Below are positions 12,359 through 23,460 of a stretch of 64,000 bases of DNA, in pieces (position 1 is the stretch's first letter; each line of letters begins with the position of its first letter). The position numbers and the translations under genes are program-made. The stretch is taken from NCBI GenBank assembly GCA_013146195.2, contig CM028382.1:6084767-6148766 (forward strand), written 5' to 3'. A model generated the notes under the pieces. The model saw only the letters and a list, made by a program, of their open reading frames with translations. It was not told the origin of the DNA and did not search any database. Source of the DNA: Codonopsis lanceolata. Its lineage: Eukaryota; Streptophyta; Magnoliopsida; Asterales; Campanulaceae.

Positions 12359-13438
12359 TCAAATATGGGTGGGACTTCCAGGAACATAACCTAAACAAAG
12401 AGGCAGTTTTGGATTGTATTTTACCAAAGCCGTGATTTTCGACTCTCCTCCAGACACTTTCTTCTCAATTCCACCCTTAAACTTGAAGCTCAACCTCTTG
12501 AAGTAATTACTTGGCTTCCTCATTGCTGCTGCTGCACCTTGGTTGTTTTCTTTCCCAAAAGATGTGTACTTTAGTAGAATACTCTTCACTTTTTGCATCT
12601 TTGTTTCTGTATTGAATCCCCTTTCAATCTCACCAACTTTTTTTATTGCAAGGCCGTCGTCCCCCACTTTCCCTCTTTTTCCGAACAGTACCGATGTCTT
12701 GGCCTTGGTTAGTGATGAAGATGATCTCTTATGCCCCATGGTTTGACTTCTAACCCATCTGGCATAAGCTGATCCCTTGGACTCCACCATATTCTCGTAT
12801 GTGTTTGGTACTCCTAGGGAATCCCCTAGTTTTTGTTGGTCTTGGTTCCACTTCCACCCATGATCTATAGGAGGAGGAGGAGACGTTGTCCTATATGGTG
12901 AAAGAGAACGAGCCCGTCTATGTATACTTTTCCTACCCCTGATCGTCTCGTCACTAACCTTGTCCAAAGCAACCATGAATGGATCAAAGTTATCGTTCCA
13001 TGTCGAACGACCACCAAACGGGATTCTTATAAATACAGAGCTTAGAGATTTGGGTGATGAAGGAACTGATGATCCTTGGGTGTCAGTGCTAGTAGCATGC
13101 TGAAGTCGTGGTGGGAGCTTTAAAGGCAAGACTTGGCCATTTGAGAAAAGTTCATCTGCAAAGGACATGGTAATGGTGGAGAATGAGTTTGCTCGCTGGA
13201 ATTGGTTATGCTTTTGTTGCTGATCATCATCCACGACCACGGGACAGTAGTCAAACGTTGGACTTGATTCGCACTTGCAACCATTAGCGAATCTCCAGCT
13301 GGTCTCAAACTCAAAATCGTCATCGCCAATCATTCCCATGTAGGGGCTAGTTGGTGCACTGTAAAATTGAAGGTTATCTGGACTAGTTGGTGCAGTGAGG
13401 TAAGAAGAAGGATGATGAGATTTTGGGGAGGAGTCCAT
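12359..13438 (-). CDS. DUF1645 family protein, tandem copy B (complete)
   Basis: A single-exon frame of 359 residues. The N-terminus carries repeated SP/TSP motifs (LTAPTSPDNL, YSAPTSPYMG), then an acidic DDDFEFE patch, the conserved FADELFSNGQVLPLKLPPRL core at about residue 95-115, a serine-rich middle and a basic C-terminal segment (MRKPSNYFKRLSFKFKG). The last residues continue the DUF1645 C-terminus that copy A has lost. The family is plant-specific; rice members affect drought response and grain length, but the molecular function is unknown. Same orientation as copy A and 687 bases upstream of it in transcription order, so the pair is a tandem duplication. The start is the first ATG, and the SP-rich N-terminus it opens is also detectable, frameshifted, in copy A. 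Confidence 0.87.
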   Translation of the reverse strand: MDSSPKSHHPSSYLTAPTSPDNLQFYSAPTSPYMGMIGDDDFEFETSWRFANGCKCESSPTFDYCPVVVDDDQQQKHNQFQRANSFSTITMSFADELFSNGQVLPLKLPPRLQHATSTDTQGSSVPSSPKSLSSVFIRIPFGGRSTWNDNFDPFMVALDKVSDETIRGRKSIHRRARSLSPYRTTSPPPPIDHGWKWNQDQQKLGDSLGVPNTYENMVESKGSAYARWVRSQTMGHKRSSSSLTKAKTSVLFGKRGKVGDDGLAIKKVGEIERGFNTETKMQKVKSILLKYTSFGKENNQGAAAAMRKPSNYFKRLSFKFKGGIEKKVSGGESKITALVKYNPKLPLCLGYVPGSPTHI

Positions 13439-14072
13439 GTTAATTTGGTTGAGAAATTGAGTTGAAGTAGAGGTATTACAAAACTAGAAAGAAAGGATTG
13501 AGTGTGAGTGGAAATTAAGGCTGAATTTAAGGAAGTCAAGTCACATGTATCATATCATGTATGACCCCTTTAATGACTTGTGAACTAATATTCAAAGACA
13601 AAAATCCATGTTTGTGTTTGTGTCTGTGTCTGTGTCCCTCACTAGGTTATTATTCATTTCAAAACAAAAGTGGTGCTACACTTTAGGTCAACCAGTTTCA
13701 GTATTATATATCACGGATTTTTGGTTTGTCCATCAACATGACCAATTATTTGTCTTTTATTATGGCAGTATATAATTTTAAGTGCAAGTCTCATTTCTGT
13801 GTTTTATTGTTCTTAATTTTTAAGACAGACCTTCACTTTTTATAATTTAATTCACCAAAATACGATGGACTAGGTCAAAGACGGTTCTTAAGTTTTTTTT
13901 GCCTAATTTTAATCTAATACAATATATTACATACTAACTCCTGCAAATAAATAGATACTTTGTCTTCTATATTTGCCCTTTTAACGGTACGTTTACCTCC
14001 ATCTCCTCACACTTAACACTTTGCTCGCATGCATACTTCTACTTTGCTGGCCCTTGGTTGGGTTCAGCTATC
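13439..14072. other. Upstream region of DUF1645 copy B
   Basis: Contains a TG-rich simple-sequence patch at about 13,607-13,637 and AT-rich DNA. No gene is visible. It presumably includes the promoter of copy B; no single element is convincing. Confidence 0.5.
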
Positions 14073-14252
14073 TACTCCTTTCGTTCGAGCAAAGAATTTC
14101 AGTTTGAAAGTCAAGTTTTTTAAGAAAATAACATTTTTAGTAGCTTATTAGTAATAAAATAAAACTTTTATGATTTCTTTTTGAAAGCGGACTCTTTAAG
14201 TGAAACATCTCAAAATAAAATATTAGACTCTTTACCCGGAACGGATAGAGTA
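14073..14252. mobile_element. Stowaway-like MITE
   Basis: Ends are TACTCCTTTCGTTC and GAACGGATAGAGTA, imperfect inverted repeats with TA at each edge. Interior motifs (AAGTTTTTTAAGAAAATAACA near the left end, GTGAAACATCTCAAAATAAA near the right) recur in the 10.2 kb copy and in the split copy around 48.9-50.3 kb. Confidence 0.75.
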
Positions 14253-14400
14253 TTATTTTTGGGGTAAATTTGGCTCGGTTCCTTTTCCAAAGTTCGTAAT
14301 CACTCAAGTCCACTATGTTTTTCAAAAAATCGGAAAAATTCATTTTTGGGACTCTTAATGAACTGAATGCGCGTTACATAGATCACTTACTCAATTCATC

Positions 14401-14520
14401 GCGATGCATCAATTTTTGCATCACAATAAATCAATTTAAATTACCTAATCCAATTTTGCATTATACATCAATATTTTGCATTACGATGCATCAATTTAAA
14501 TTATATAATCCAATTTTGCA
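14401..14520. repeat. Two tandem 60-bp units
   Basis: 14401-14460 and 14461-14520 align at a spacing of exactly 60 bases. Both hold TCAATTTAAATTA followed by TAATCCAATTTTGCA. Divergence between them is modest. Non-coding. Confidence 0.75.
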
Positions 14521-16212
14521 TCGTGCTATAAAAATTATAATGAATCAGACATTCATGTCCTTCATCTTCTTCTTTCTCCTCCTCCGTCATAAGCTTTCTT
14601 CTTCCACCTCCGTGTTCGCTCCTACTAAAAAATCCTTCATCCCAACCCAACCTAGATCCATTCCCAAATTGTAATTAATGAATCGGAAAAATCATTTATC
14701 TTTCGGGGGCGTTGCCCCTGAACCCCCACGACACAGCGCTGCCCCCTTGACCCTTGCGATATGATCGATAGGTCGATCCCCGTTTTATTGGTGCAACAAA
14801 AGTTGATCGGAATTGGAAGGAGACGATCTAAGTATTTTATGAACAATATTTCAAAAATAAACTTTAACGGTTGAAAAAATATGAGACTGAAGCGATTACA
14901 AACTTGACAAAATGGACCGACCAACAATTTCTCCGTTATCTTTGCCTTTGGTTAACTTATGGCAGATGTTGGATTCCACAGTTTTTTTTGACTAATTTTT
15001 TTCATATTAAAATTCCTCTTAGATGCATTGAGGAATCACAGAATGAAAGTCTATTTGACCATTTCCACACACAAAATCTGTAAGCGATTTTTTGTAACCT
15101 ATAGATAAGTTTGATAAGTAAAACATAATTAACTCCAAAAATAGGATGAACATATTGCAATGCAAATAATGTCTAATCTGAAATAAATTGGTAAATCATA
15201 AGTGTGTGTTTGACAACTCCGGATCTCCTTATGTCAACAAACATGTAACTTCCTTTTGAATTATTCTTCAATATCATATAATCATTTGTTGAATTAACCA
15301 CATCAAGAGTCACATCTAGAATAATTCTCTCTTCCAAAAACTATGAATCATCGGGACTACTTCCAAATGAAGGATATGTACTTTGTACAATTGGAACGAT
15401 TTGATCGTTGAATTCCTTAAGCAACAGTTGATAGAAAATATCAACATAAGCACAATTATCATTTGGTTCACCAATTTTACCATCGTCAATCTTCGCAATT
15501 CAATCGACAAAAAGTTTCAATTCTTCGAAACTCCCGTTGGACCCATACTTTGTATCTCATATTCGTTGTTAACCTCAATATAGGTGCATCTCTCCACAAA
15601 TAGAATGAATTAATAATGGGATGAACTATATATGTCTTAGTGTACTTTCTTTTGGAATTACATGTAATATCTGTCAAAATCTCCATCATACACAATTTTC
15701 TTACCTCCAAATGGAATATTAGAATATCATATACTTAAATAAAATTAAACATATCAATAGAATATCGTATACTTAAATAAAACTTAATATATCAATAGAA
15801 TATCATATACTTAAATAAAACTGAATATATTGATAGAATACCATATGCTTAAATAAAATTGAATATAATATACAATTAAGAACTTTAATGTGAACAAAAT
15901 AAATAAAAACTACACTAAAATTAAAGCTAGAAAATCACATGTATTTTAAAAAAATTATTATAAATTTTGAAATACTGCTTTATATATAATATTTATCATT
16001 GAAAACATATGATTATTACTTTTAATTCTAGAAAGGGTGGATTTAAAGCATGAAGTTGTATTTATCCTTGCATACGACATAAACTGTACTTTGAATTGCT
16101 AATATTAAAACATCGAGATAATCTTTTTTGATACCAAATAAAAGTATCATAAAAAATTACATTTAAATGTTGGATTGGTAATTTTCAAATAAACTTTAAA
16201 AAAGCACAAATG

Positions 16213-16276
<64 letters not shown>

Positions 16277-16680
16277 CAAATTCCAAATACATTGTAATGT
16301 AAAAACATTTCACTGATAAACAAATATGAAAATATAATAATCAATAGATATGACTCATTTTCACATGAATTTGATTTGAAAAGTGTACATAATATCTATT
16401 ATTTCTTCTTTTGAATGTTAGTTTAACCATTTTACGTTTTATTTGATTCACACTTTGATTGAAACACACACAAAATAGTAATTGTAAAACAAATTTGAAT
16501 ATTCCTTATTAATGTGTTTGTCAACATAAAAATCTAATCCTTCAAAAAATTTATATGATTGTTAATTACCGTATATTACAACAACAAAACTAATGTAGTA
16601 TATTTAACAAATAAATGATATCATTAATAAACATAGGAAGAAGAAAGCACATTTAAAAAGTACGACCTAAATAATACAGT
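14521..16680. other. Gene-free AT-rich region
   Basis: No supported gene. A short GC-rich patch near 14,705-14,760 can fold (GGGGGCGTTGCCCC) and looks transposon-derived. Four ~38-bp tandem units occupy about 15,719-15,865, each with a variant of ATCATATACTTAAATAAAA. A long TA run is listed separately. Confidence 0.55.
16214..16273. repeat. (TA)30 microsatellite
   Basis: Sixty bases of uninterrupted TA dinucleotide, long enough to extrude a cruciform and to be length-variable. Confidence 0.95.
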
Positions 16681-18237
16681 GCCGACGTCTCTTTTATAGT
16701 GAAAAAAATCAGAGAAACGACCGAAACTGAAACAGTGCACCAACATGGTCAAACAAGACCAACCCAGAAAAGCATCTGGGCGCCCCCTACCTTAGTTCTG
16801 GGCGCCGCGCCCAGAAGCACCTAAGGCAGCGCCCATTTTTGCCTTAGGCTGCGCACATGTTGATTCCCAAACTACCTTGTATCCTAGTTTTGCTTCGCTT
16901 GCTCCCTCTTTTCGCGAATTTCGGCCCCTGTCCAGCCACGGGATCCGTAGAGTGCACGAGGCTATGTGTAGCCTTCACCGGCCTCAGCAAGAAACAAACC
17001 AAGCACAGAAGGAGGCGGCTGCAATTCCTTCCCCGCAGAGCATCGGCAACCCGATAAAATCCGAAAGTGTATCCTCCAAATCCAAAAACCATTATCCCTA
17101 AGTATAGTGTGTCTTTACAATATGTAATGGTGCATTTTCTTTTATTTAGGCATCGCTAGAATAATAAGTCAAATAATTATGCGTCGTAGGATAAAATACA
17201 TTGCATTGAAAAAATAATAATAGTACAAGTAATTACAATTAGTAAATGTAAAATACAATATAAAAGACTATTGGGCTCGTGATGATCTATTCCTCTCTAA
17301 GCCTCCGCCCATGACCCGAGAACCGGTCTCGCCAACCCTATACTCTCGTCCTCTCGCCCGATCATCGGGCGAAGGGTCTATACTCTTTCCAGGACCCATC
17401 ATTCAAAATGGTCTAGGTCGAACATCAAAAAATTATTGATCAGCCCATGTGCATATTTTATTCATATTTCTCTTCTTCTTTTTTTATTTGCTTTTCTTTT
17501 TTTTAATCTCCTTTTTTTTTTTTGCACATGGACTGGTCAATAACTCAAAGATATAAAAACCGATCGGTCCACGAAGTGTCCTGAGAATCTATATGCAATT
17601 TAACGTTGGCTGATGCAGGGGGTAGGCTGGCCATGATGTAAGGTAGCAGTTTAGAATATCTCTACATGCGTGCACATGTGTGTGGTATCTAGAAAGCAAT
17701 AAAATTTTTTTTTTCAGATATAAAGCAGTAAATAAAGCAAAAATGGCCTGTCTTGCTGTTCTTTGTGGATTTTCTCGGCTTTTTTTGTTTGAGTGCAAGC
17801 AAGAACCCATTCAGATCAAGAAATAAAAAGAAAAGTGATGAATCTATCTATTCCTATTAATTACATATTGATCTTAATCCCCAAAATAAAATGATAAAAT
17901 GAAATAATATTTACATATTTTACTTGATAAAAATAAAACAAGCAGAATAATAATATAAAGTAAAAATAAAGCAATAATAAAATAAATCCTTAGCCCTTTT
18001 GTTATAATGCCCGAAAATCTTTTTTGTTGCTGATATATTTGTAACGGTGCTTGGAACGAAACTGCTGCAAGTAAATGGTCATGCACAAATGTATATACAG
18101 ATATATAAAAATACAATATTTAAAATGCCAAAGAAATATAATAAACATATTTTAGCCAGAAACTAAAGAAAACTGATTTTTTCTTTTTTCATGAAAAATG
18201 AGTCTAGCCCTCCATTTTTATTTAAAATAAAAACGAC
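16681..18237 (-). other. Probable internal remnant of the LTR element at 18.2-20.0 kb
   Basis: This sequence lies on the internal side of the primer-binding site of the minus-strand LTR. It carries no recognisable gag or pol. Notable content is a GC-rich palindromic stretch at about 16,776-16,840 (CTGGGCGCCGCGCCCAG) that partly recurs inside the LTR near 19,816. There is also a C/G-rich segment with an inverted CGCCCGATCATCGGGCG at about 17,357. The matching second LTR is not visible, so the left limit is uncertain. Confidence 0.35.
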
Positions 18238-18256
18238 GTCCCCAGCAGAGTCGCCA
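18238..18256 (-). other. Retrotransposon primer-binding site
   Basis: Read on the minus strand this is TGGCGACTCTGCTGGGGAC, one base beyond the CA end of the LTR. A TGGCGAC-type site next to an LTR is the form I associate with plant Ty3/gypsy Tat/Ogre-type elements primed by tRNA-Arg. That family link is from memory and should be checked. Confidence 0.6.
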
Positions 18257-18257
18257 C

Positions 18258-20040
18258 TGTGAGTGCCCCGGGATGCGATCCCCCCGGATCACACGCTCCC
18301 TTTTTTAGGGGAACACGCTGCTCGGGGAGGATATCACTCTTTTCATTCCATCCTCCCTTGTTTAGGGGAAGACGAAATTAAAAGTGCGAAAAAAGTGTTG
18401 TAAAAAAGTGCGTTGAATACGCCCCGGTCACCAAGTGTGCTTTAGTCCACTATAAGTGCTTTGGATTTTTCTGTATCACATCCTCCCTTGTTTAGGGGAA
18501 AACAAGATATAGAAAACGCATCACCCTTTTCATTCTCATCTTCCCTTATTTAGGGGAAAACGAAAAAGTGCAAAAAAAAGATGTTGCGAAGGCGCGTGGG
18601 AACACGCCCTGCCTCACTGTGGACTTGGGTTCATTCTGGATTACAATGAGTGCTTTGGATTTTTCGTGTCTCATCCTCCCTTGTTTAGGGGAAAACAAGA
18701 TACAGAAAGTGCATCACAATTTTCATTCCCATCTTCCCTTGTTTAAGGGAAAACGGAAAAGTGCAAAAAAGGATGTTGCGTGCCTCACTGTAATCCAAAA
18801 TATTGTAACATAGTCGCCATCTTTATTTTAAGGAGAAATAAAGAAAAACAAAAAATAACTAGTTTTTAAAAAAGGGGTTCGGAGGCTAAGTTACGAGGTG
18901 GGAAGGTGTTAAGCCCCCAACTCGCCCTTTCGGTCTCAAAAATAGTTTTTGACTAAAATATGTTTTTATTATATTCATTTAGTAGATGAAATAAAGCATT
19001 TAAACATATATATTTGTATCTACATTATTACAGACTTGCAGCTGCTTCTTTCTAGTGATTGCAAATACATTTATAAATATTTAGTCATAATAACGGCTCT
19101 TTTTAATGTTATTTTCTATAGAAATCTGGGCAGTATAACTGCTTATATTTTTTACATCGGGCCAGCTAAAAATATCACTTTTTATAAAACATCTTAAAGG
19201 CTTACCTTTTAAGAGCGTAGAGTGTGCTCGCTCTGTCCTTCCGGGAGAGGGAGTCTTTTGTTGTTGTGGAGATTCGGGCAGAGTAACTGATTCCGAAAGT
19301 TACTTTCTGACACCGGGAAACAGGCGGAACAATTGCTTGTTTTTTTTCTGTTGTTTGCTTGCTTCTGGCGGAAATCAGGCAGAGCAACAACTTGCTTCTT
19401 GGCGGATTTGGCCTCTAGATTCGGGCAAAGTAACTGCTCTTTTTGAGATTTTTGGACCAGGAAAATAGGGTGGAATCCTAGTTGGGAGGCTAAGGTTCAC
19501 TTTGACCGGTTGGATTTGAGTTTGGAGGAGATTTGACAGAGCTTTTAGGCTTTTTGGAGGAGGGGAACTCTCTCTCAAGACGATCGCTCACTGTGTACTC
19601 TGAAAGCGGTGTGTGAACTGTGTGCGATGATTGTGTGAACCGTGTGTCTTTTTTTTTCACTGAAGCCGGATGCCTCTATTTATAGGCTAGAGGAGGGACT
19701 CCTTCGGCATTAAGATTTTTCTTTTTGTGCTTCACCGGCTTATACCGCACGCTTGAGAGATTGTACCGGAGGCAAAAAGCTACAGTACACAAGGCACTAT
19801 TGGGTACCACCCATGGGGGGTCTGGGCGCCGCGCCTACTTTACTTATGGGTGGCGCATGGGCTCCTTTTTGGGGTCCTTTTTGACACTTTGGCCCCTATA
19901 TTTCACTGGTTTGCGCATCCTGCTTTTCCTTTTGTATTTTTAAACCCTGTAACTTGACATTTGTTAAGTTTTAACTTTTAACAGGTCTTGATATTTCATG
20001 TCATGTCATATACCAGGGGTACGAAATTGGGATATCTACA
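18258..20040 (-). mobile_element. LTR (1,783 bp) of a gypsy/Tat-like or LARD-type element
   Basis: On the minus strand it starts TGTAGATATCCC at 20040 and ends CACTCACA at 18258, with TG and CA termini and a primer-binding site one base further on. A good TATA box on the minus strand (CTATAAATAGAGGC) lies at about 19,672-19,685, which places U3 at 20040 to ~19,690 and R/U5 below. U5 contains the short hairpin-motif array listed next. No partner LTR is seen to the left, so the element is truncated or rearranged. At 20041 it directly abuts Copia reverse-transcriptase sequence, so it probably inserted into the Copia element. Confidence 0.6.
18294..18756. repeat. Array of six ~25-bp fold-back motifs in ~194-bp units
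   Basis: The motif CCTCCCTTGTTTAGGGGAAA or a close variant starts at about 18294, 18351, 18481, 18539, 18674 and 18732. The last four form two ~194-bp higher-order units, anchored by AGTGCTTTGGATTTTT at 18455 and 18649. Each motif has a CCCTT...AAGGGG/AGGGGAA core able to pair with itself. It sits in the U5 side of the LTR. Confidence 0.7.
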
Positions 20041-20795
20041 CCACTTTTCAAAAGATGGTCTGTAAGTGTCCCATACCAAGCTCTAGGAGCTTGCTTGAGA
20101 CTATACAAGGCCTATTCAGTTTAAAAACATGGTTAGGTTTATAGGGGTCCTCAAATCCCTTTGGTTGTTCTACAAAAACTTCTTCTTCTAGAATATCATT
20201 TAAAAAAGCACTCTTCACATCCATTTTTTGAAGAATAATGTCAAGAAAGCATGTAATGGTAAGAAAAAGACATATGGACTCAATGCGGGCAACAGGAGCA
20301 AAGGTTTCATCAAAATTCACCCCCTCAACCTGTGTGTACCCTTGAGCCACAAGTCTTGCTTTATTTCTCATTATTTCTCCCACCTCATTTGATTTGTTTT
20401 TTGAAAATCCACTTAGTTCCAATAAGATTCACATAAGTGGGTCTAGGTACAAGGAACCAAACATCATTTTTAGCAAATTGATCAAGCTCATTTTGAATGG
20501 CATTGATCCAACATTCATCTTTTAGGGCTTCATGCACATTTTTTGGTTCAATGGCAGACACATAACATGAAGCATGAAACTCTTTACACTCAAGAGTTGA
20601 TAGGCAAGCAAGTTTCCTGTAATCCACCTTACCTTTCTTCCTTGTTAACATTCCATCATGCACATTACCTATGACTTGTGAAGATGGATGAACTTTTTGA
20701 ATACGGCTGGGAATATCATGGCTGCGATTAGTTGGACTGGATTGAGTTTTAGGTTGTTCAGAGATAGTTTCAGCATCTGGAAGGTTTCTGACCAA
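20041..20795 (-). pseudogene. Copia (Sirevirus-type) reverse transcriptase, N-terminal part, broken
   Basis: Minus-strand frames cover the region before the RT core (EFHASCYVSAIEPKNVHEAL, GTKWIFKK) and the first RT blocks (NKARLVAQGYTQ, FDETFAPVARIES, KMDVKSAFLNDILEEEVF). At least two frame changes are visible, one after GTKWIFKK and one at VFKLNR. The catalytic YVDD region is missing because the sequence stops at 20041, where the neighbouring LTR begins. These are RT blocks of Ty1/Copia polyproteins, cut off by a later insertion. Confidence 0.85.
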
Positions 20796-21039
20796 TGTAG
20801 CTTCCGATGTAGCTTGTGATGCAGCTACATTCAGAACTACATCCTGAACTGCATCCTAAATCTCATCCACTGTATTTCCGTAACTTGCGATTCTCAGATT
20901 TTCTCGGAGCAGAACACCGCTTGTAGTTGCAGGATCCAAGTTTGCGCAATAGTCTCATGATCTCCAAAGTCTAGCAAACCCGAAATATCATCCTCAACTG
21001 TTTTGTTTCCAAGATCAGTTAGATCATCAAAAACAATAT

Positions 21040-22060
21040 TTATAGACTCCATAATAATTTTTGTCCATTAAATACCCTATAAGCACGACTATTAGTGGAG
21101 TATCCCATGAAAACACACTTATCACTTTTTGAGTCAAATTTTGATAGATGATCCCTATTATTGAACAAATAGCACACACACCAAAAAACATGAAAATACT
21201 TCAATGTAGGCTTCTTCTTTAGTAAAATTTCATAGGGCGTCATGGTGCTACCTGGTCTCAAAAAGACATTATTTCCTATATGAAAAGCTGTGTTTAGGGC
21301 TTCTGCCCAAAATCTTTTTGACAAATTCTTGGAGCTCAACATAACCCTAGCCATTTCTTGAAGTGTCCTATTCTTTCTTTCTACCACTCCATTTTGTTGT
21401 GGAGTTTTAGGAGCTGAGAATTCATGAGTTATGCCATTTGAAGCACAATAGCTAGAAAAGGAGGAATTTTCATATTCTGTGCCATGATCTGATCTAATTC
21501 TAGTAAGCTTTAGATCATATAAGTTCATAACCCGGGTGTACCATATTTTAAAATCCTTAAATGTTTCAGATTTTTCTTTCAAGAAAACAACCGATGTGTA
21601 TCTAGAAAAATCATCAACACAGACAAAGGTATACTTTTTCTTCCCTAGCCTCTCTATTTCAATGGGACCCATGAGATCTGTGTGGATCATTTCAAGGCAT
21701 CTAGATATGGAACACTGAGATGTGGGAAGGTGAAAGGCCTTGGTTTGCTTACCTTTTTGGCATGGTCCACATACCTTTGTGAAGTTCTTATCCAAACTAG
21801 GCAAACCTTTCACGGCATCATGCTTCACAAGCTCATGAAGTTTACGAAAACTCATGTGCCCTAATTTTTTATGCCATGGATCTGTGATATCAATGCTAGC
21901 ACTTAACAGGTTTGAGCATTATTGAACATATAGCAGTTGTCAAAAGATCTAGTACATGTCAAAAGACACTTGTTAGCTTGATCAAATACCTCACAAGAAT
22001 TCTTATCAAACCTTACCTGAAGGTCATCATCACATACTTCAATAAGGTAGACATTCTTAT
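21040..22060 (-). pseudogene. Copia (Sirevirus-type) GAG-pre-integrase and integrase
   Basis: A 271-residue open frame from 21855 contains the Cys pair of the zinc-binding module (CGPCQKGKQ). It also has the three catalytic acidic residues in the contexts HTDLMGP, RSDHGTEYENS and NGVVERKNRT, and the C-terminal GYSTNSRAYRVFN typical of SIRE-lineage Copia elements (family recall). Recognisable pre-integrase sequence, shifted in frame, extends upstream to about 22,060. It precedes the RT fragment in the same orientation, with a short spacer holding several stops. It is opposite in orientation to the RNase H part that follows at 22.1 kb. Confidence 0.87.
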
Positions 22061-22117
22061 CAAAAGACACTTGTTAGCTTGATCAAATACTTCAATAAGG
22101 TAGATATTGGTGAGCTT

Positions 22118-22676
22118 AGGAAGACCATCTTCTAGCAGTTAAGAGAATCATCAAGTATGTATCAGATACTTAGGTATATGGTACCCAAGAGAGTCCTCTT
22201 TCAACTTAGTAGGCTACTCAGATGTAGACTATGCTGGCTGTCAAGTAGATAGAAAAAGCACAAGTGGAACTTGTCAATTCCTAGGAGACAGGCTTGTCTC
22301 ATAGGCTAGCAAGAAACAAGCATCGGTTTCCAACTCCACCACTGAAGCAAAATACATAGCTGCTGGAAGCTGCTGCTGTCAACTGCTATGGATCAAATAA
22401 CAGTTGGTAGACTATGACATCAAGGTAGCATATTGCCCAATCATGTGTGATAACACCTCAGCAATCTCCATCACCTACAATCCCGTGATGCATTCCAAGA
22501 CAAAGCATATCGATGTTCGATATTACTTTTTAAGGGATAATGTAGAAAAGAAAAATATAAGCATGAAGTACATATCAATAGAACATCAACTAGCATACAT
22601 TTTCACAAAGGCACTTGAAGCCGATAGGTTTGCGTATTTAAAGGGAGAGCTTGGTATGCTTGACACAACTGCTTAA
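22118..22676 (+). pseudogene. Copia RNase H domain, plus-strand, with stops
   Basis: Blocks of the Copia RNase H are recognisable: GYSDVDYAGCQVDRKSTSGT, then the AAGSCC region, CDNTSAISITYNPVMHSKTKHID and IFTKAL near the end. A frame change lies before the first block. Two in-frame stops, near 22,302 and 22,400, sit where relatives have Trp and Gln codons, as expected from C-to-T decay of methylated DNA. The last open part runs 22404-22676. The plus orientation conflicts with the minus-strand integrase/RT next door and implies an internal inversion. Confidence 0.85.
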
Positions 22677-23460
22677 TATTAACTCATTTTAATTTTCTTC
22701 AGTTAATATATTGAGCAGATTTGTTTCTATGTAAAGAAAACAACAGTACTGCTAATTACTTGAAGACAGAGGTAAGTTCTTTTAACTTTTTATCTTAGAA
22801 AGGTTACTTATGAAAATTGTAAGGGACTAATTTTAAAAATTGACTGAGATATCTTTCAAAAAGATCACTTTTAGACTGATCTGAGACGTCAGTCATCAAG
22901 TCACTTTATGTGATAGACGTCAGAACTTAGTCATTTCACTGCTGACACCGTCTGACACATCACACTTTTCATTAATAAACCACTCAACCGTCAATTTCAA
23001 AAATTACTTTTCTACAAATCTTTTTAATTCTCAAACCGTCCCTTACTCTTTTCTCACAAAATCTCTACTTCTTCCTTTTTTCGCACTTGCAAATCTGTGA
23101 AGAATTTTCCGATTTCTTCAAAATTTCCCTACATCCTCTTCAATGGCAAGACAAATCTAACCCTAAATTTGTTCTCTAGGGCGTAATTTCATTATGGGGT
23201 TTATGTAGTAAATCCGACATTGTTGACTGTTAATGAAATGTTCATATAACTTCATCGTCTGCTTAGTTTATTTCCATATTGTTTTTATATTTTCGTCCTC
23301 TATGCATAATTTCTCTTAACAACGCATTTTTGGGGTGTTGAAATATCTCTGTCAATCTGTTGAAATTCTTCAAACTCTGGATTCAAATTCAATATCTTGT
23401 TCGTATTAGAAGTTTCATATGATTCTTCAGTATTTGCCCTAATTTTCCCGTCAATTTCTT
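22677..23460 (+). other. Spacer between RNase H and the envelope-like region
   Basis: Non-coding sequence inside the Sirevirus remnant. No ORF or repeat of note was seen. Confidence 0.5.

Noticed and set aside
16844..17101. Overlapping frames in a GC-richer patch
   Set aside because: Open on several frames because of base composition; no domain and no splice context.
18294..18756. CRISPR-like spacing of the repeated motif
   Set aside because: The repeats are degenerate and irregularly spaced inside a plant LTR, with no unique spacers of constant length; CRISPR is not expected in a plant nuclear genome.
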